NCBI GenBank assembly: GCA_007129635.1
Contig: SKVE01000947.1
Span: forward strand, 1-13,080
Direction: 5' to 3'
Length of the DNA: 13,080 nt
DNA from: Planctomycetaceae bacterium
GTDB taxonomy: Bacteria; Planctomycetota; Planctomycetia; Pirellulales; Pirellulaceae
Shown: positions 1 through 6,606 of the stretch, one piece after another
Layout of the letters: every line of letters begins with the position of its first letter
Numbering within the stretch: position 1 is the first letter of the stretch
Translations under genes and position numbers: made by a program
The notes under the pieces: model-generated
Told to the model about the DNA's origin: nothing
The model's database searches: none
The model's input: only the letters and a program-made list of their open reading frames with translations

Positions 1-210
1 CACCGCGTATCTCGACGACGACCAGTCCGACGACCCGCCTCGACTCCGAGAGGATTGAAACCAGTGTTTCGGGCATTTCCGGCACTTCGCCATGCGAAAG
101 TCCGACGACCCGCCTCGACTCCGAGAGGATTGAAACGCCTCACCTGTCAACGGCTTAATGCCGAACTGCTCCAAGTCCGACGACCTGCCTCGACTCCGAG
201 AGGATTGAAC
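1..210 (+). CRISPR. Trailing end of a CRISPR array (three repeats, two full spacers)
   Basis: Three near-identical repeats lie at 25-61, 100-136 and 175-210, with an exact 75 bp period. Each begins GTCCGACGACC and ends GAGAGGATTGAAAC. The first two are identical over 37 nt. The third carries one C-to-T change and lacks one A in the terminal ATTGAAAC. The two complete spacers (62-99 and 137-174) are each 38 nt and unrelated to each other. Bases 1-24 would be the end of another spacer, so the array continues off the left edge. A CTCG-ACTC-CGAG hairpin sits inside the repeat. The ATTGAAAC terminus is typical of type I and III repeats and gives the transcript orientation as plus. Degeneration at the right places the leader to the left. 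No cas gene is visible in the window, so the subtype is unassigned. Confidence 0.9.
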
Positions 211-229
211 TCGCCAGTGCCGACCTGGC

Positions 230-259
230 GAACCGCCTCAATTCCGAGCGGATCAAGAC
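230..259 (+). repeat. Decayed terminal CRISPR repeat
   Basis: These 30 bases align without gaps to the last 30 bases of the CRISPR repeat with 23 identities. The core CCGCCTC, TCCGAG and GGAT blocks are kept, and the end is GATCAAGAC instead of GATTGAAAC. It begins 48 bp after the equivalent point of repeat 3 instead of 75 bp, so about 27 bp of spacer and repeat have been lost. This fits the normal mutational decay at the leader-distal end of an array. Confidence 0.7.
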
Positions 260-580
260 GGGTTGGCAGTGCCTGATTTGCTGCCAAGCAAGGCATCCAG
301 ATCCGCGGATCACCTCGATGACCAAAGGCCGAAGGCCCCCACGTTCGTAGCTCGGTGGCCTTGAACCCCTCCATGCTTCTGCAAACGCTTTTCGACGCAC
401 ATGCCAACGACCGAACACGCTGAAGGGTTGCGGTCGCTGCGCTCAAGATCTCTGTCATTCCCACGTCATCGATGCGTTTTCTTAGTAGACGCCGGATCGT
501 CCGACGTTTCGCGCCGGTTCGTGCACGATGGCCGTGACCGCTGACACAGGATCTTGACTACCCGCATGGAGAAGTCGCAG
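260..580. other. Gene-free stretch between the CRISPR array and the first gene
   Basis: I see no convincing coding region here. The open frames on the minus strand have no recognisable content and run through the CRISPR repeats. The only structured item is the perfect 12 bp palindrome GATCCGCGGATC at 300-311. A weak ribosome-binding sequence for the next gene lies at its right end (568-574). Confidence 0.4.
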
Positions 581-1561
581 ATGCACACTCACATTGGAAT
601 GCTGCGAGCAACATTCGTCTTGCTCATATTCGCCACACTTGGAACCGCCGTCCAACCGACGCGGGCGACGGGTGCAGAACAACAACAGGCCGCGCAGGGC
701 CACGACGAGTATGACCGGTGGCAGGCACGGCGCTCGATGGCTGAGCGTGAACTGCAGCAACTGCCGCAACGGGTCGAGGCCGAGACGGCGCGGATCATGA
801 AAAGCCTGGATCATCTGTTTCGTGTCGAGCTGAAACCGCAATTCGACGACCATCATCGCGCGGTCCAGGCGGCGATCAAAGATGTCGGGCTACCGGCAGA
901 AACGGGCACCTTGCAGGTGATCTGGGACCAACTGAAGTCGCCTTTGGCTCCTCAAGGCTTGGAGGGACTGGCTCAGGAATTCGTGGCCAATGCCCAACGG
1001 CAAACCGAACCACAACGCGAGCGGCTACAAGACCAAGTCGCCCAACGCGTCCAACAGCGATTGAACGACGAACTGGCCATCGCCCAGGAAGAGATCCGAA
1101 ACCCCATGCAGGAAGCCCTGGGCCGCCATTTTCCCGTCTGGCAGTACGTTCCGTTGCCGCCTCCGGATCTACCCTCCGTCGACCCGACGCTCGCAGGACC
1201 GGCTCGTGTGGGGACACCGCTCATGTTCATGACGGCCATCCTGATGATCGTCCTGCGGCGGATGATCCGCAGAATCGTCTACAAAGTGACTTCCAAGATC
1301 GCGGGCCGGGTGCTCACCAAGCTGATTCCCATCATCGGCTGGGTCATGCTTGCTCTGAGGAACTGGTCCGTCGGCGGCGAGCTGAAGGCTTACAGCGGAA
1401 TGCTTGAGCAGGCTGCGCAAACGATTGTCGACCGGATTAGCGAGCAAGCCAAATCGATGGAAGCCGACGCGGTCATCGGGTTTCGCCTGGTTACTTCGTC
1501 CGTATCCACGGGAGCTGCCGAGCTGATCGGCTACGGAACAGCGGTCCGCTTCGGCTCTTGA
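581..1561 (+). CDS. Secreted or membrane-anchored coiled-coil protein, unknown function
   Basis: The protein has 326 residues. I chose the ATG at 581 because GGAGAAG (568-574) sits 6 bp upstream and the residues that follow form a signal peptide: a short polar start, a hydrophobic core TFVLLIFATLGTA and a likely cleavage near ATGA-EQQQ. In-frame starts at 554 (TTG) and 566 (ATG) are weaker. Residues about 35-190 are rich in Q, E, R and A with heptad-like spacing, suggesting a long coiled coil. Two hydrophobic segments follow, at about 211-227 (PLMFMTAILMIVL, then a basic RRMIRR patch) and 245-262 (LTKLIPIIGWVMLAL). They could be membrane spans or a membrane hairpin. The last 70 residues look soluble and amphipathic. 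I do not recognise the family. It stands alone between the CRISPR array and a region of gene fragments, so its context gives no function. Confidence 0.75.
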   Translation: MHTHIGMLRATFVLLIFATLGTAVQPTRATGAEQQQAAQGHDEYDRWQARRSMAERELQQLPQRVEAETARIMKSLDHLFRVELKPQFDDHHRAVQAAIKDVGLPAETGTLQVIWDQLKSPLAPQGLEGLAQEFVANAQRQTEPQRERLQDQVAQRVQQRLNDELAIAQEEIRNPMQEALGRHFPVWQYVPLPPPDLPSVDPTLAGPARVGTPLMFMTAILMIVLRRMIRRIVYKVTSKIAGRVLTKLIPIIGWVMLALRNWSVGGELKAYSGMLEQAAQTIVDRISEQAKSMEADAVIGFRLVTSSVSTGAAELIGYGTAVRFGS

Positions 1562-1618
1562 AGCCCAACCGACCCAGGGACGGAGATCTGCACGGGATGA
1601 ACACTCAACATCAACTGA

Positions 1619-1819
1619 GCCCAGCCCCAGACAGACTCGAATCTCGTGGCCGGCCTGCATTCGTTGGACCACATCCTCCAGACTCAGCAGCACGCCCAAC
1701 TGGCGATGACGGTACAGGATCTCCAGACCTGCGTGCATGATCTGCCCCAGGAAGAGGCTGGCGGATGTCGGCATCTGGACGCGATCGACATACCTCAGCT
1801 TGAAAGCCAGCGGGCACTT
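1619..1819 (-). pseudogene. N-terminal fragment of a PD-(D/E)XK (RecB-like) nuclease
   Basis: Reading the minus strand from 1819 gives about 67 residues beginning KCPLAFKLRYVDRVQ and continuing SLFLGQIMHAGLEILYRHR. The CP.aFk..YvD pattern followed by a G..(v/m)H..LE helix is the N-terminal signature of PDDEXK_1/RecB-family exonucleases (AddB and Cas4 relatives). The histidine of the GQIMH segment corresponds to the family's first motif. No start codon is present. Just upstream in this orientation (above 1820) the sequence becomes group II intron reverse transcriptase on the other strand, and downstream it runs into the end of the preceding gene without the D and E/QxK motifs. So this is a broken relic covering roughly a quarter of a normal protein. 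The family call is by eye. The alternative is a chance open frame, but the density of motif matches argues against that. Confidence 0.6.
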
Positions 1820-2039
1820 CAGCCTCCAGCGAGCTTGGCGCCAGGTCCGACGGAACCGGGGTGCACCCGGTCCGGACGGCATGGCGATCAAACACGCGAT
1901 CAGTCGCAAACGCTATTGGCGGATGTCTCGGACGCCTGCCATGCGTTACGCGATGGCCAACAAGTGGCTGGAGCAACAAGGGCTTCTCTCGCGAAAGCAT
2001 CTCTGGGGGCAGCTTGCTCCCCTTCGTGGAACCGCCTAG
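1818..2039 (+). pseudogene. Group II intron reverse transcriptase/maturase, central part deleted
   Basis: The frame reads FSLQRAWRQVRRNRGAPGPD, the conserved N-terminal block of bacterial group II intron RTs (usual form AWR.VRANRGA.G.DGM). About five residues later it jumps to RKRYWRMSRTPAMRYAMANK followed by WLEQQGLLSRKHLWGQL, the C-terminal maturase/X-domain end (usual form HWRMAKT....MTN.WLK.QGL.S...LW). It ends at a stop at 2037-2039. A normal protein has about 400-500 residues. Here roughly 300-400 residues, including the palm with the YADD active site, are missing in what looks like a single in-frame deletion near position 1890. The apparent extension upstream to 1737 belongs to the antisense nuclease relic. 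The protein would be inactive if made. Confidence 0.8.
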
Positions 2040-2102
2040 TGCGGAGCCGCATGCTCTCGTGGTGTGGGGGCTGGGCGGGGCAACCCGCCCGGCTACCCGA
2101 TT
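1818..2102 (+). mobile_element. Remnant of a group II intron (RT with internal deletion plus 3' structural end)
   Basis: The left part encodes an N-terminal reverse-transcriptase piece, and the right part encodes the C-terminal maturase tail and then the intron's 3' RNA domains. Positions 2034-2068 resemble domain V (ACCGCC...TGCGGAGCCGCATG...GTGGTGTG), although one side carries extra bases that spoil the lower stem. Positions 2073-2090 form a perfect 7 bp stem, GGGCGGG/CCCGCCC, closed by a GCAA tetraloop, as in domain VI. An unpaired A at 2095 fits the branch point, and CCCGAT at 2097-2102 fits the intron 3' end. The 5' intron end (GTGYG) and domains I-IV are missing. The element cannot splice or move by itself. 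Confidence 0.75.
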
Positions 2103-2123
2103 TCGTCGCTGAAGTGCGATCGG

Positions 2124-2330
2124 TCACGCGGTAGCATGCACCTGTGACGGTGCCAAGCTGAGGTACTCCCGAACTTCAAGTTGCATTCGGTCGACCTCCG
2201 CGATGAACCCGGACGCCGAAAGTCGGTAGTTCGTCGGGTTCGTTTCTACCTTGCGCAGGTGCCGAATCTGAGCCTGGAAGTGTCGGATTCGCTCCAACGT
2301 CGCGTCCAGTTCCTCGTCGTTTCAAATCAT
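2124..2330 (-). pseudogene. Small helical protein gene with in-frame stop at codon 3
   Basis: From ATG at 2330 the minus strand reads M-I-stop-NDEELDATLERIRHFQ and continues with a coherent 65-residue protein, including LRKVETNPTNYRLSASGF and IAEVDRMQLEVREYLSL, up to TGA at 2124-2126. I recall similar small helical proteins in planctomycetes, but I know no function for them. The TGA at 2322-2324 interrupts codon 3, where a sense codon such as TCG would be expected. Otherwise the frame is undamaged, so the lesion is recent or translation starts elsewhere. The ATG overlaps the stop of the upstream remnant (ATGA), which indicates an original two-gene operon. The group II intron relic ends 22 bp downstream of the stop codon. 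Confidence 0.55.
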
Positions 2331-2451
2331 TTTTTTTCCTCGACAATCTCGATGATGCCCCGTCGTCCGCCCCCGCGTTTGGCCTGCCAGTATTCTATCG
2401 TGGCCTGCTCGCCGCCGAAAGCCGCAAGTCGACGTACCCAGAACACGCTCG
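2327..2451 (-). pseudogene. C-terminal remnant of an unknown protein, cut by a repeat
   Basis: The minus-strand frame from 2451 reads APSVFWVRRLAAFGGEQ, then ATIEYWQAKRGGG, and ends RRGIIEIVEEKK with TGA at 2327-2329. There is no start codon. The coding sequence begins exactly where the 79 bp repeat (2452-2530) ends, so the repeat has replaced its 5' part. Its stop overlaps the ATG of the next small gene (ATGA), as in a translationally coupled pair such as a toxin-antitoxin or other two-gene cassette. The family is not recognised, and the pair interpretation rests only on the overlap. Confidence 0.4.
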
Positions 2452-2530
2452 GAGCTGATCTGGGCTGTTGCAAGTGCCTGTGCTGACGATCTCCAGCGGT
2501 CTAGCTGGAAGCTGCCCTGAGTTGATCAGC
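2452..2530. repeat. 79 bp structured repeat, copy 1
   Basis: It matches 12671-12749 without gaps, with 71 of 79 identities. It has 7 bp ends in inverted orientation (GCTGATC at 2454-2460, GATCAGC at 2524-2530) and an internal hairpin CCAGC-GGTCTA-GCTGG at 2493-2508. Its left edge abuts a truncated gene, which suggests a small inserted element or the end of a larger lost one. There is no visible target duplication. It lies about 70 bp past the end of the sugar-kinase gene in that gene's reading direction. Confidence 0.75.
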
Positions 2531-2598
2531 CCAGCCTCCTGATGTTCGCGTGACTCAGCTTCCCTTTTGGAGACGCCGGGGGTTAACTTCGGCCGGCA

Positions 2599-4143
2599 TC
2601 ACGATGCGGACTGGATACGGGCCAGGGCGTCGAACGCACCGTTGCCGCTGAGCCCCTCGTAGGTCTGCACATAGGCGCGGTAGAGTTCCTCGTAACACTG
2701 GTGCCGCTGCGGATCGGGCTCGACTCGATCCGCGACGTGTACCATCGCGGCGACCCCGTCTGCCTGCGACGAGAATGCGCCGACCGCGACCCCGCCGAGG
2801 ATCGCCGCTCCCAAGACAGCGGACTCTCCCACACGCAACGTTTCCACGGGCCGACCGTAAACGTCGGCTTGGATCTGGTTCCAGAGGTTCGAGCGAGTTG
2901 CCCCGCCGCCGATTCGCAGGGACCGGACCGATAAGCCGGCCGCCGTCCATTGCTCGAAGATATCCCGGATTTCCAAGACCACCCCCTCCATGACGGCGCG
3001 CGTCATCTCGGCTCGGCCGTGGGCGAAGGAAAGTCCGACGAAAGCGGCCCGGGCATGCGGATTCCAGCGCGGCGTGGCGGCAGCGGCCAGGTAAGGCAAA
3101 TACAATAAACCTCGGCTACCCGGCGCAGCGGTGGCGGCCAAGGCGTCCAACTGCTCGTAGGCATCGCGTCCGCCTGCGGCTTCGATCTGTTTCTCGCTCG
3201 TGCCGATTGCGTCCCGGTACCAGCGGAGCGAGGCCGCTGCGGCGTTGGACAGCCCCTCGACCTCCCACAGCCCCGGTGCCGCGTGGTGGGTGATCATCAT
3301 CCCGCCAAACCCGGGCAGAGGCCGGTCGGTGGCCAGGATCGCCAAGCCTGCCGTGCCCAGCGTCACCGTGGCCAGTCCCGGCTCGATCGCGCCCATCCCC
3401 AATACGCTGCAATTCTGGTCGCCCGCCCCGACGCACAACGGCGTACCGGTGGCAAACCCCGTCTGCTCGGCGACGGCCGGGCTGACCGTTCCCACCTGGG
3501 TGCCCGGCGGGGTTGGGCGACCGAACATCGCAGGGCTCAGGTCCAGCCGGTCCAGTAACGGATGGTTCCAGTCCGCTCGGCGCACATCCCAGACACCGTA
3601 GAACACGGCACAGCACAGGTCGGTATAGAAATCGTCGGCGCCGAAAGCGCGCAGCACAAGATCCTGGTTTTGCACGAAGCGTGCCGTCTTGGCCAGGAGG
3701 TCGGGCTCGTGTTTGCGCATCCAAAGGATCTTGGTGACAATCCACGTGGTACCCAACGGCAGGCCGTTTTGTTCGTAGTACTGCTCGGCAGCCACCACTT
3801 GGCGCAGATCCTCCACCTCCTGACTGGTGCGGGCGTCCTGCCAGGAGAACATGGGGCGAACCGCGCACCCGGCCGCGTCGACGGGGCACGTCACGGAACG
3901 CTGCGCGGAGAAACCGATGGATGCGATGCGACGCGGATCGATGCCCGAACGACCGATGGCCGAGCGGCAGGCTTCGATCGTCCGATCGATCAGCAGCTCC
4001 GGTTGCTGTTCGACCCAACCCGGCCGAGGATAGATGGCCCCGTAATCGCAATAGTGGCGGGCCACGGGGTTGCCGTGCAGATCAAAGATCATGCACCGCG
4101 CGCCGGTCGTGCCCACATCGACTCCGGCCAAGTACTCGGTCAT
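2599..4143 (-). CDS. FGGY-family carbohydrate kinase, xylulokinase-like
   Basis: This 514-residue protein is a full-length FGGY kinase (usual length about 480-520). It phosphorylates a sugar or polyol with ATP in the cytoplasm. The N-terminal phosphate-binding loop is DVGTTGAR at residues 9-16, and a substrate-lobe segment IGFSAQRSVTCPVD lies near residue 80. GAGDQN contains Asp242, which matches the catalytic base of xylulokinase (Asp233 in E. coli XylB). The C-terminal FGGY signature GGGATRSNLWNQIQAD begins at residue 412. The ATG at 4143 has GGAGGG 7 bp upstream. The gene starts 3 bp after the DeoC stop, as the last gene of a four-gene operon. XylB-type enzymes, erythritol/ribitol kinases and the AI-2 kinase LsrK share this fold, so the substrate is not settled. 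Partners DeoC and a class II aldolase suggest that the product is cleaved downstream. Confidence 0.9.
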   Translation of the reverse strand: MTEYLAGVDVGTTGARCMIFDLHGNPVARHYCDYGAIYPRPGWVEQQPELLIDRTIEACRSAIGRSGIDPRRIASIGFSAQRSVTCPVDAAGCAVRPMFSWQDARTSQEVEDLRQVVAAEQYYEQNGLPLGTTWIVTKILWMRKHEPDLLAKTARFVQNQDLVLRAFGADDFYTDLCCAVFYGVWDVRRADWNHPLLDRLDLSPAMFGRPTPPGTQVGTVSPAVAEQTGFATGTPLCVGAGDQNCSVLGMGAIEPGLATVTLGTAGLAILATDRPLPGFGGMMITHHAAPGLWEVEGLSNAAAASLRWYRDAIGTSEKQIEAAGGRDAYEQLDALAATAAPGSRGLLYLPYLAAAATPRWNPHARAAFVGLSFAHGRAEMTRAVMEGVVLEIRDIFEQWTAAGLSVRSLRIGGGATRSNLWNQIQADVYGRPVETLRVGESAVLGAAILGGVAVGAFSSQADGVAAMVHVADRVEPDPQRHQCYEELYRAYVQTYEGLSGNGAFDALARIQSAS

Positions 4144-4146
4144 GGA

Positions 4147-4863
4147 TTAGCCCTCCGGCACCAGGCCAATGCTGCGGAGTGTGTCGAGGGAATCGACGAT
4201 CTCCGGCCCCGCGCGGGTGCCGATGCGGTCGGCTCCGGCCCGCAGGAACACCAGAGCGTTTTGCGGTCGAGGAAATTTCACGCCGGCGACCTTCAGCCGG
4301 ACCGGCGCGTCGCGCACCGCATCGCGCATCACGAGAAACTGTTCCAGGCTGGGACCTTCGAACTGGCCGCTGGACGTTTTGACAAAGTCGATACCCGCCT
4401 CGGCCACCAGCTTGCTGGCGGTGGCGATTTCTTCATCCGTCAAGTAGCACACCTCCAGAATGCACTTCGTGACGGCCGCGCCGGCGGCCGATCGGAACAG
4501 CCGCAGTTCCTCGACGACGGTCCGCCGATCACCGCTCTTCAAGGCGCCGATGTTCATCACCATGTCGACGGCCGTACAGCCGCGCCGCACCGCGTCCTCG
4601 ACCTCGAACGCCTTCACGGCCGGCGGCGCGCTGCCCAGCGGGAACGCGATGCCCGCGCCGATCTCGACATCCTCCATGCCGGCCAGCTCCTCGCGGATCA
4701 AGGGCGCCCAGTAGGCGCTGCTGGCGTAGAACGCGGCGAATCCGTAGCGTCGGGTCACCGCACAGCCTTCGCGAATCTCCGCCGCGGTGGTCTCCTTCGG
4801 CAGGATCGAATAGTCGATGATCTTGGCCAAGGCCCTCGCGTCCAGTCGCTGCAGATCGATCAT
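4147..4863 (-). CDS. Deoxyribose-phosphate aldolase family protein (DeoC-like)
   Basis: This 238-residue protein is the right size for a bacterial class I DERA, which makes or cleaves deoxyribose 5-phosphate through a lysine Schiff base. Asp100 (AVDMVMNIGAL), Lys162 in DFVKTSSGQ (Schiff-base lysine, E. coli Lys167) and Lys191 in RLKVAGVKF (E. coli Lys201) are all present, so it should be an active aldolase. The usual phosphate-site motif K(P/A)(A/S)GGVRT is replaced by KVAGVKFPRP, and the following loop is rewritten, which hints at a different substrate. The ATG at 4863 overlaps the TGA of the phosphatase gene (ATGA) and has GAGGAG 8 bp upstream. An in-frame ATG at 4890 would add nine residues inside the upstream gene and is less likely. 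Related LsrF and KDPG-type aldolases share the fold, but both lysines point to the DERA branch. Confidence 0.85.
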   Translation of the reverse strand: MIDLQRLDARALAKIIDYSILPKETTAAEIREGCAVTRRYGFAAFYASSAYWAPLIREELAGMEDVEIGAGIAFPLGSAPPAVKAFEVEDAVRRGCTAVDMVMNIGALKSGDRRTVVEELRLFRSAAGAAVTKCILEVCYLTDEEIATASKLVAEAGIDFVKTSSGQFEGPSLEQFLVMRDAVRDAPVRLKVAGVKFPRPQNALVFLRAGADRIGTRAGPEIVDSLDTLRSIGLVPEG

Positions 4864-5666
4864 GGACTCGTCTCCTCGCTGCGGAACCACTCGAGTACGT
4901 CACGCGCATGGACGCAGCCGTCTGCCAGAACGGGGCTCCGGGCCCCGGGACGGACGTTGGCTCGCGGGCCGTCCAACTCGCCCAGGCAGTCGACAATCAC
5001 GTCGGCCATGCTCAAGTCCTCGTTCTCGGTGTAGCGGGTCGTCGTCGCCACCACGTGCATCCCGGCGGCTTTGGCGGCGACCGCACCGACGTGCGAATCT
5101 TCGAACACCACGCACTGTTCCGCCTGCAACCCGCTGCGCTGCGACGCCAGCCGGTAGATGGCCGGATCGGGTTTCTTGGCGGGTACCACGTCGCCCGCCA
5201 ACACGAATTGAAACGGGATCCCTGCCAGCAGTCCCTGGGAAATCGCCCGAGCGGACCGTTCGTTGGAGGTCGTGCAGATGCCAAGCACGATCCCCAAACG
5301 CTCCGCCTCTTCCATCACTCGCCGTACGCCGGGGCGCAGCGGGAGGGTGCCGCTCTCGATCAACTCGATGAACAGATCGGTCTTCCGCTGGTGAAGCCGC
5401 CGGATCAGGTCCGGCACGTCTTCCGGCTTCACCTCCACACCGAATCCCTGCGTTTGCAGGTAGTGCATCATCCGTTCTTTGCCGCCGCCCACCTGCAGCA
5501 GTCCGTGATACTGCTCGACGCTCCATTGGACGTCGAACCCGAACTCCGCGAACGTCCGGTTAAACGCCACGCGGTGGCCGTCTCGCTCCGTGTCGACAAT
5601 CACTCCGTCCTGATCGAAAAAAAAGGCCTTGATTTGGCTCATGTGTGTTGGTCCATTCGAGGTCAT
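4860..5666 (-). CDS. HAD-family phosphatase, CbbY / beta-phosphoglucomutase-like
   Basis: It has 268 residues from the ATG at 5666. Subfamily I HAD motifs are complete: FFFDQDGV with nucleophile Asp18 and acid Asp20, CTTSN (132-135) as motif II, AKKPDP (Lys164/165) as motif III and VFEDS (Glu189, Asp190) as motif IV. The cap domain carries VGGGKER at 59-65, as in CbbY (xylulose-1,5-bisphosphate phosphatase) and its relatives. The likely reaction is removal of phosphate from a sugar bis- or monophosphate. Two starts are possible. The ATG at 5666 overlaps the aldolase stop (ATGA) and would be translationally coupled but has no clear SD. The ATG at 5642 gives the more usual short N-terminus MSQIKAFFFD. 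About 40 residues at the C-terminus beyond the HAD core have no obvious match. Without RuBisCO nearby, a sugar-phosphate housekeeping or detoxifying role in this operon is an inference. Confidence 0.88.
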   Translation of the reverse strand: MTSNGPTHMSQIKAFFFDQDGVIVDTERDGHRVAFNRTFAEFGFDVQWSVEQYHGLLQVGGGKERMMHYLQTQGFGVEVKPEDVPDLIRRLHQRKTDLFIELIESGTLPLRPGVRRVMEEAERLGIVLGICTTSNERSARAISQGLLAGIPFQFVLAGDVVPAKKPDPAIYRLASQRSGLQAEQCVVFEDSHVGAVAAKAAGMHVVATTTRYTENEDLSMADVIVDCLGELDGPRANVRPGARSPVLADGCVHARDVLEWFRSEETSP

Positions 5667-6571
5667 TGAAAAGGAGGCTGGATCGCTCCGCTTCCCTCGG
5701 CTCTCCCGCCGCAGCCCAGCAGGTCGATCCAGTAGTCAACCCGCTCGATGACTGCCCGCTTGGCCGCCACGTCGATCTTGCCCGGATTATATTCGTTCCG
5801 GTGCGTCGAGATGTATTCGTAAATCGCATCGATCAGGGCGTACTTCAGGTCCGTCGATACGTTGAACTTGGCGCCGCCCAAAGCGACCAGCCGTTTCACC
5901 ACTTCCGGTTTCAGACCGGTTCCGCCGTGGACGATCAAGGGAGCGACGATCCCCCGGCCGTTGACGATTTCCTGGATCTTTTCGAAGCGGTCGAAGTCGA
6001 TCTTGGGGTTCTCGGTCGTGTAGACGCCGTGAGCCGTGCCGATCGCCGGGGCGAACAAATCCACACCACTCCGCTCGACAAACTCCAGCGACCGGGCCGG
6101 ATCGCACAATTCGGCCTCGGTTTCCGCGACTCGCACCTGGTCTTCCACGCCGGAGACGGTCCCCAGTTCGCCTTCGACCGTGATGTCGCCTCGCCCGTGG
6201 CAGTACTCGACCACCTCGCGCGTCAGGCGGATGTTCTCCTCGAACTCCAGCTTCGAACCGTCGTACATGACGTTGGTATAGCCCACATCGGCGCATCGCT
6301 TGCAAAACTCGACGTCGTCGCAATGATCCAGATGCAGGCACGCCGGGATCGGCAATGTTTCGGCCATCGCCCGGAAGGCGGCTGCGATCACTTCGGGACG
6401 CAGGAATTTCGTGGGCGTGACCGACGTCTGGACGATCAGCGGCGCGCGACGAGCCGCTGCCGCCTCGATCACCGCCTCCATTTGAATGATATTCGTGACG
6501 TTGAACGCACCGATGGCATAGCCGTGCGTGGCCGCATCGGTCAGCATTCGCTTGGCAGAGACAACCGGCAT
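5663..6571 (-). CDS. Class II ketose-bisphosphate aldolase (fructose/tagatose type)
   Basis: This 302-residue Zn-dependent aldolase is the usual size for the FbaA/GatY/KbaY family, which cleaves ketose (bis)phosphates to DHAP and an aldehyde. Visible family residues are CLHLDHCDD with catalytic Asp82 and zinc ligand His83, GELGTVSG (about 135-142), GTAHGVY with zinc ligand His181, IVHGGTGL with zinc ligand His215, and the phosphate-binding segment KFNVSTD (235-241). The ATG at 6571 is supported by a strong GGGAGGA 7 bp upstream. It is the first gene of the minus-strand operon, and its TGA overlaps the ATG of the phosphatase. It is probably transcribed from the region shared with the divergent large gene. 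GatY/KbaY (tagatose) and fructose-bisphosphate specificity cannot be separated by eye. Clustering with an FGGY kinase favours a catabolic rather than a glycolytic role. Confidence 0.92.
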   Translation of the reverse strand: MPVVSAKRMLTDAATHGYAIGAFNVTNIIQMEAVIEAAAARRAPLIVQTSVTPTKFLRPEVIAAAFRAMAETLPIPACLHLDHCDDVEFCKRCADVGYTNVMYDGSKLEFEENIRLTREVVEYCHGRGDITVEGELGTVSGVEDQVRVAETEAELCDPARSLEFVERSGVDLFAPAIGTAHGVYTTENPKIDFDRFEKIQEIVNGRGIVAPLIVHGGTGLKPEVVKRLVALGGAKFNVSTDLKYALIDAIYEYISTHRNEYNPGKIDVAAKRAVIERVDYWIDLLGCGGRAEGSGAIQPPFQ

Positions 6572-6606
6572 GAATGTATCCTCCCTTCTTTTCTCTTGAT
6601 GCTGCT

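Noticed and set aside
55-276. Open frame across the CRISPR repeats
   Set aside because: It is composed of translated repeats (RRPASTPRGL twice) and is an artefact of the array.
147-464. Minus-strand frame antisense to the array end and the gene-free stretch
   Set aside because: No recognisable domain and no ribosome-binding site, and it reads back through the CRISPR repeats.
3562-5034. 490-residue plus-strand frame antisense to the kinase, DeoC and phosphatase genes
   Set aside because: It is a GC-bias shadow. The minus-strand genes have complete catalytic motifs, SD sequences and coupled starts, whereas this frame has none.
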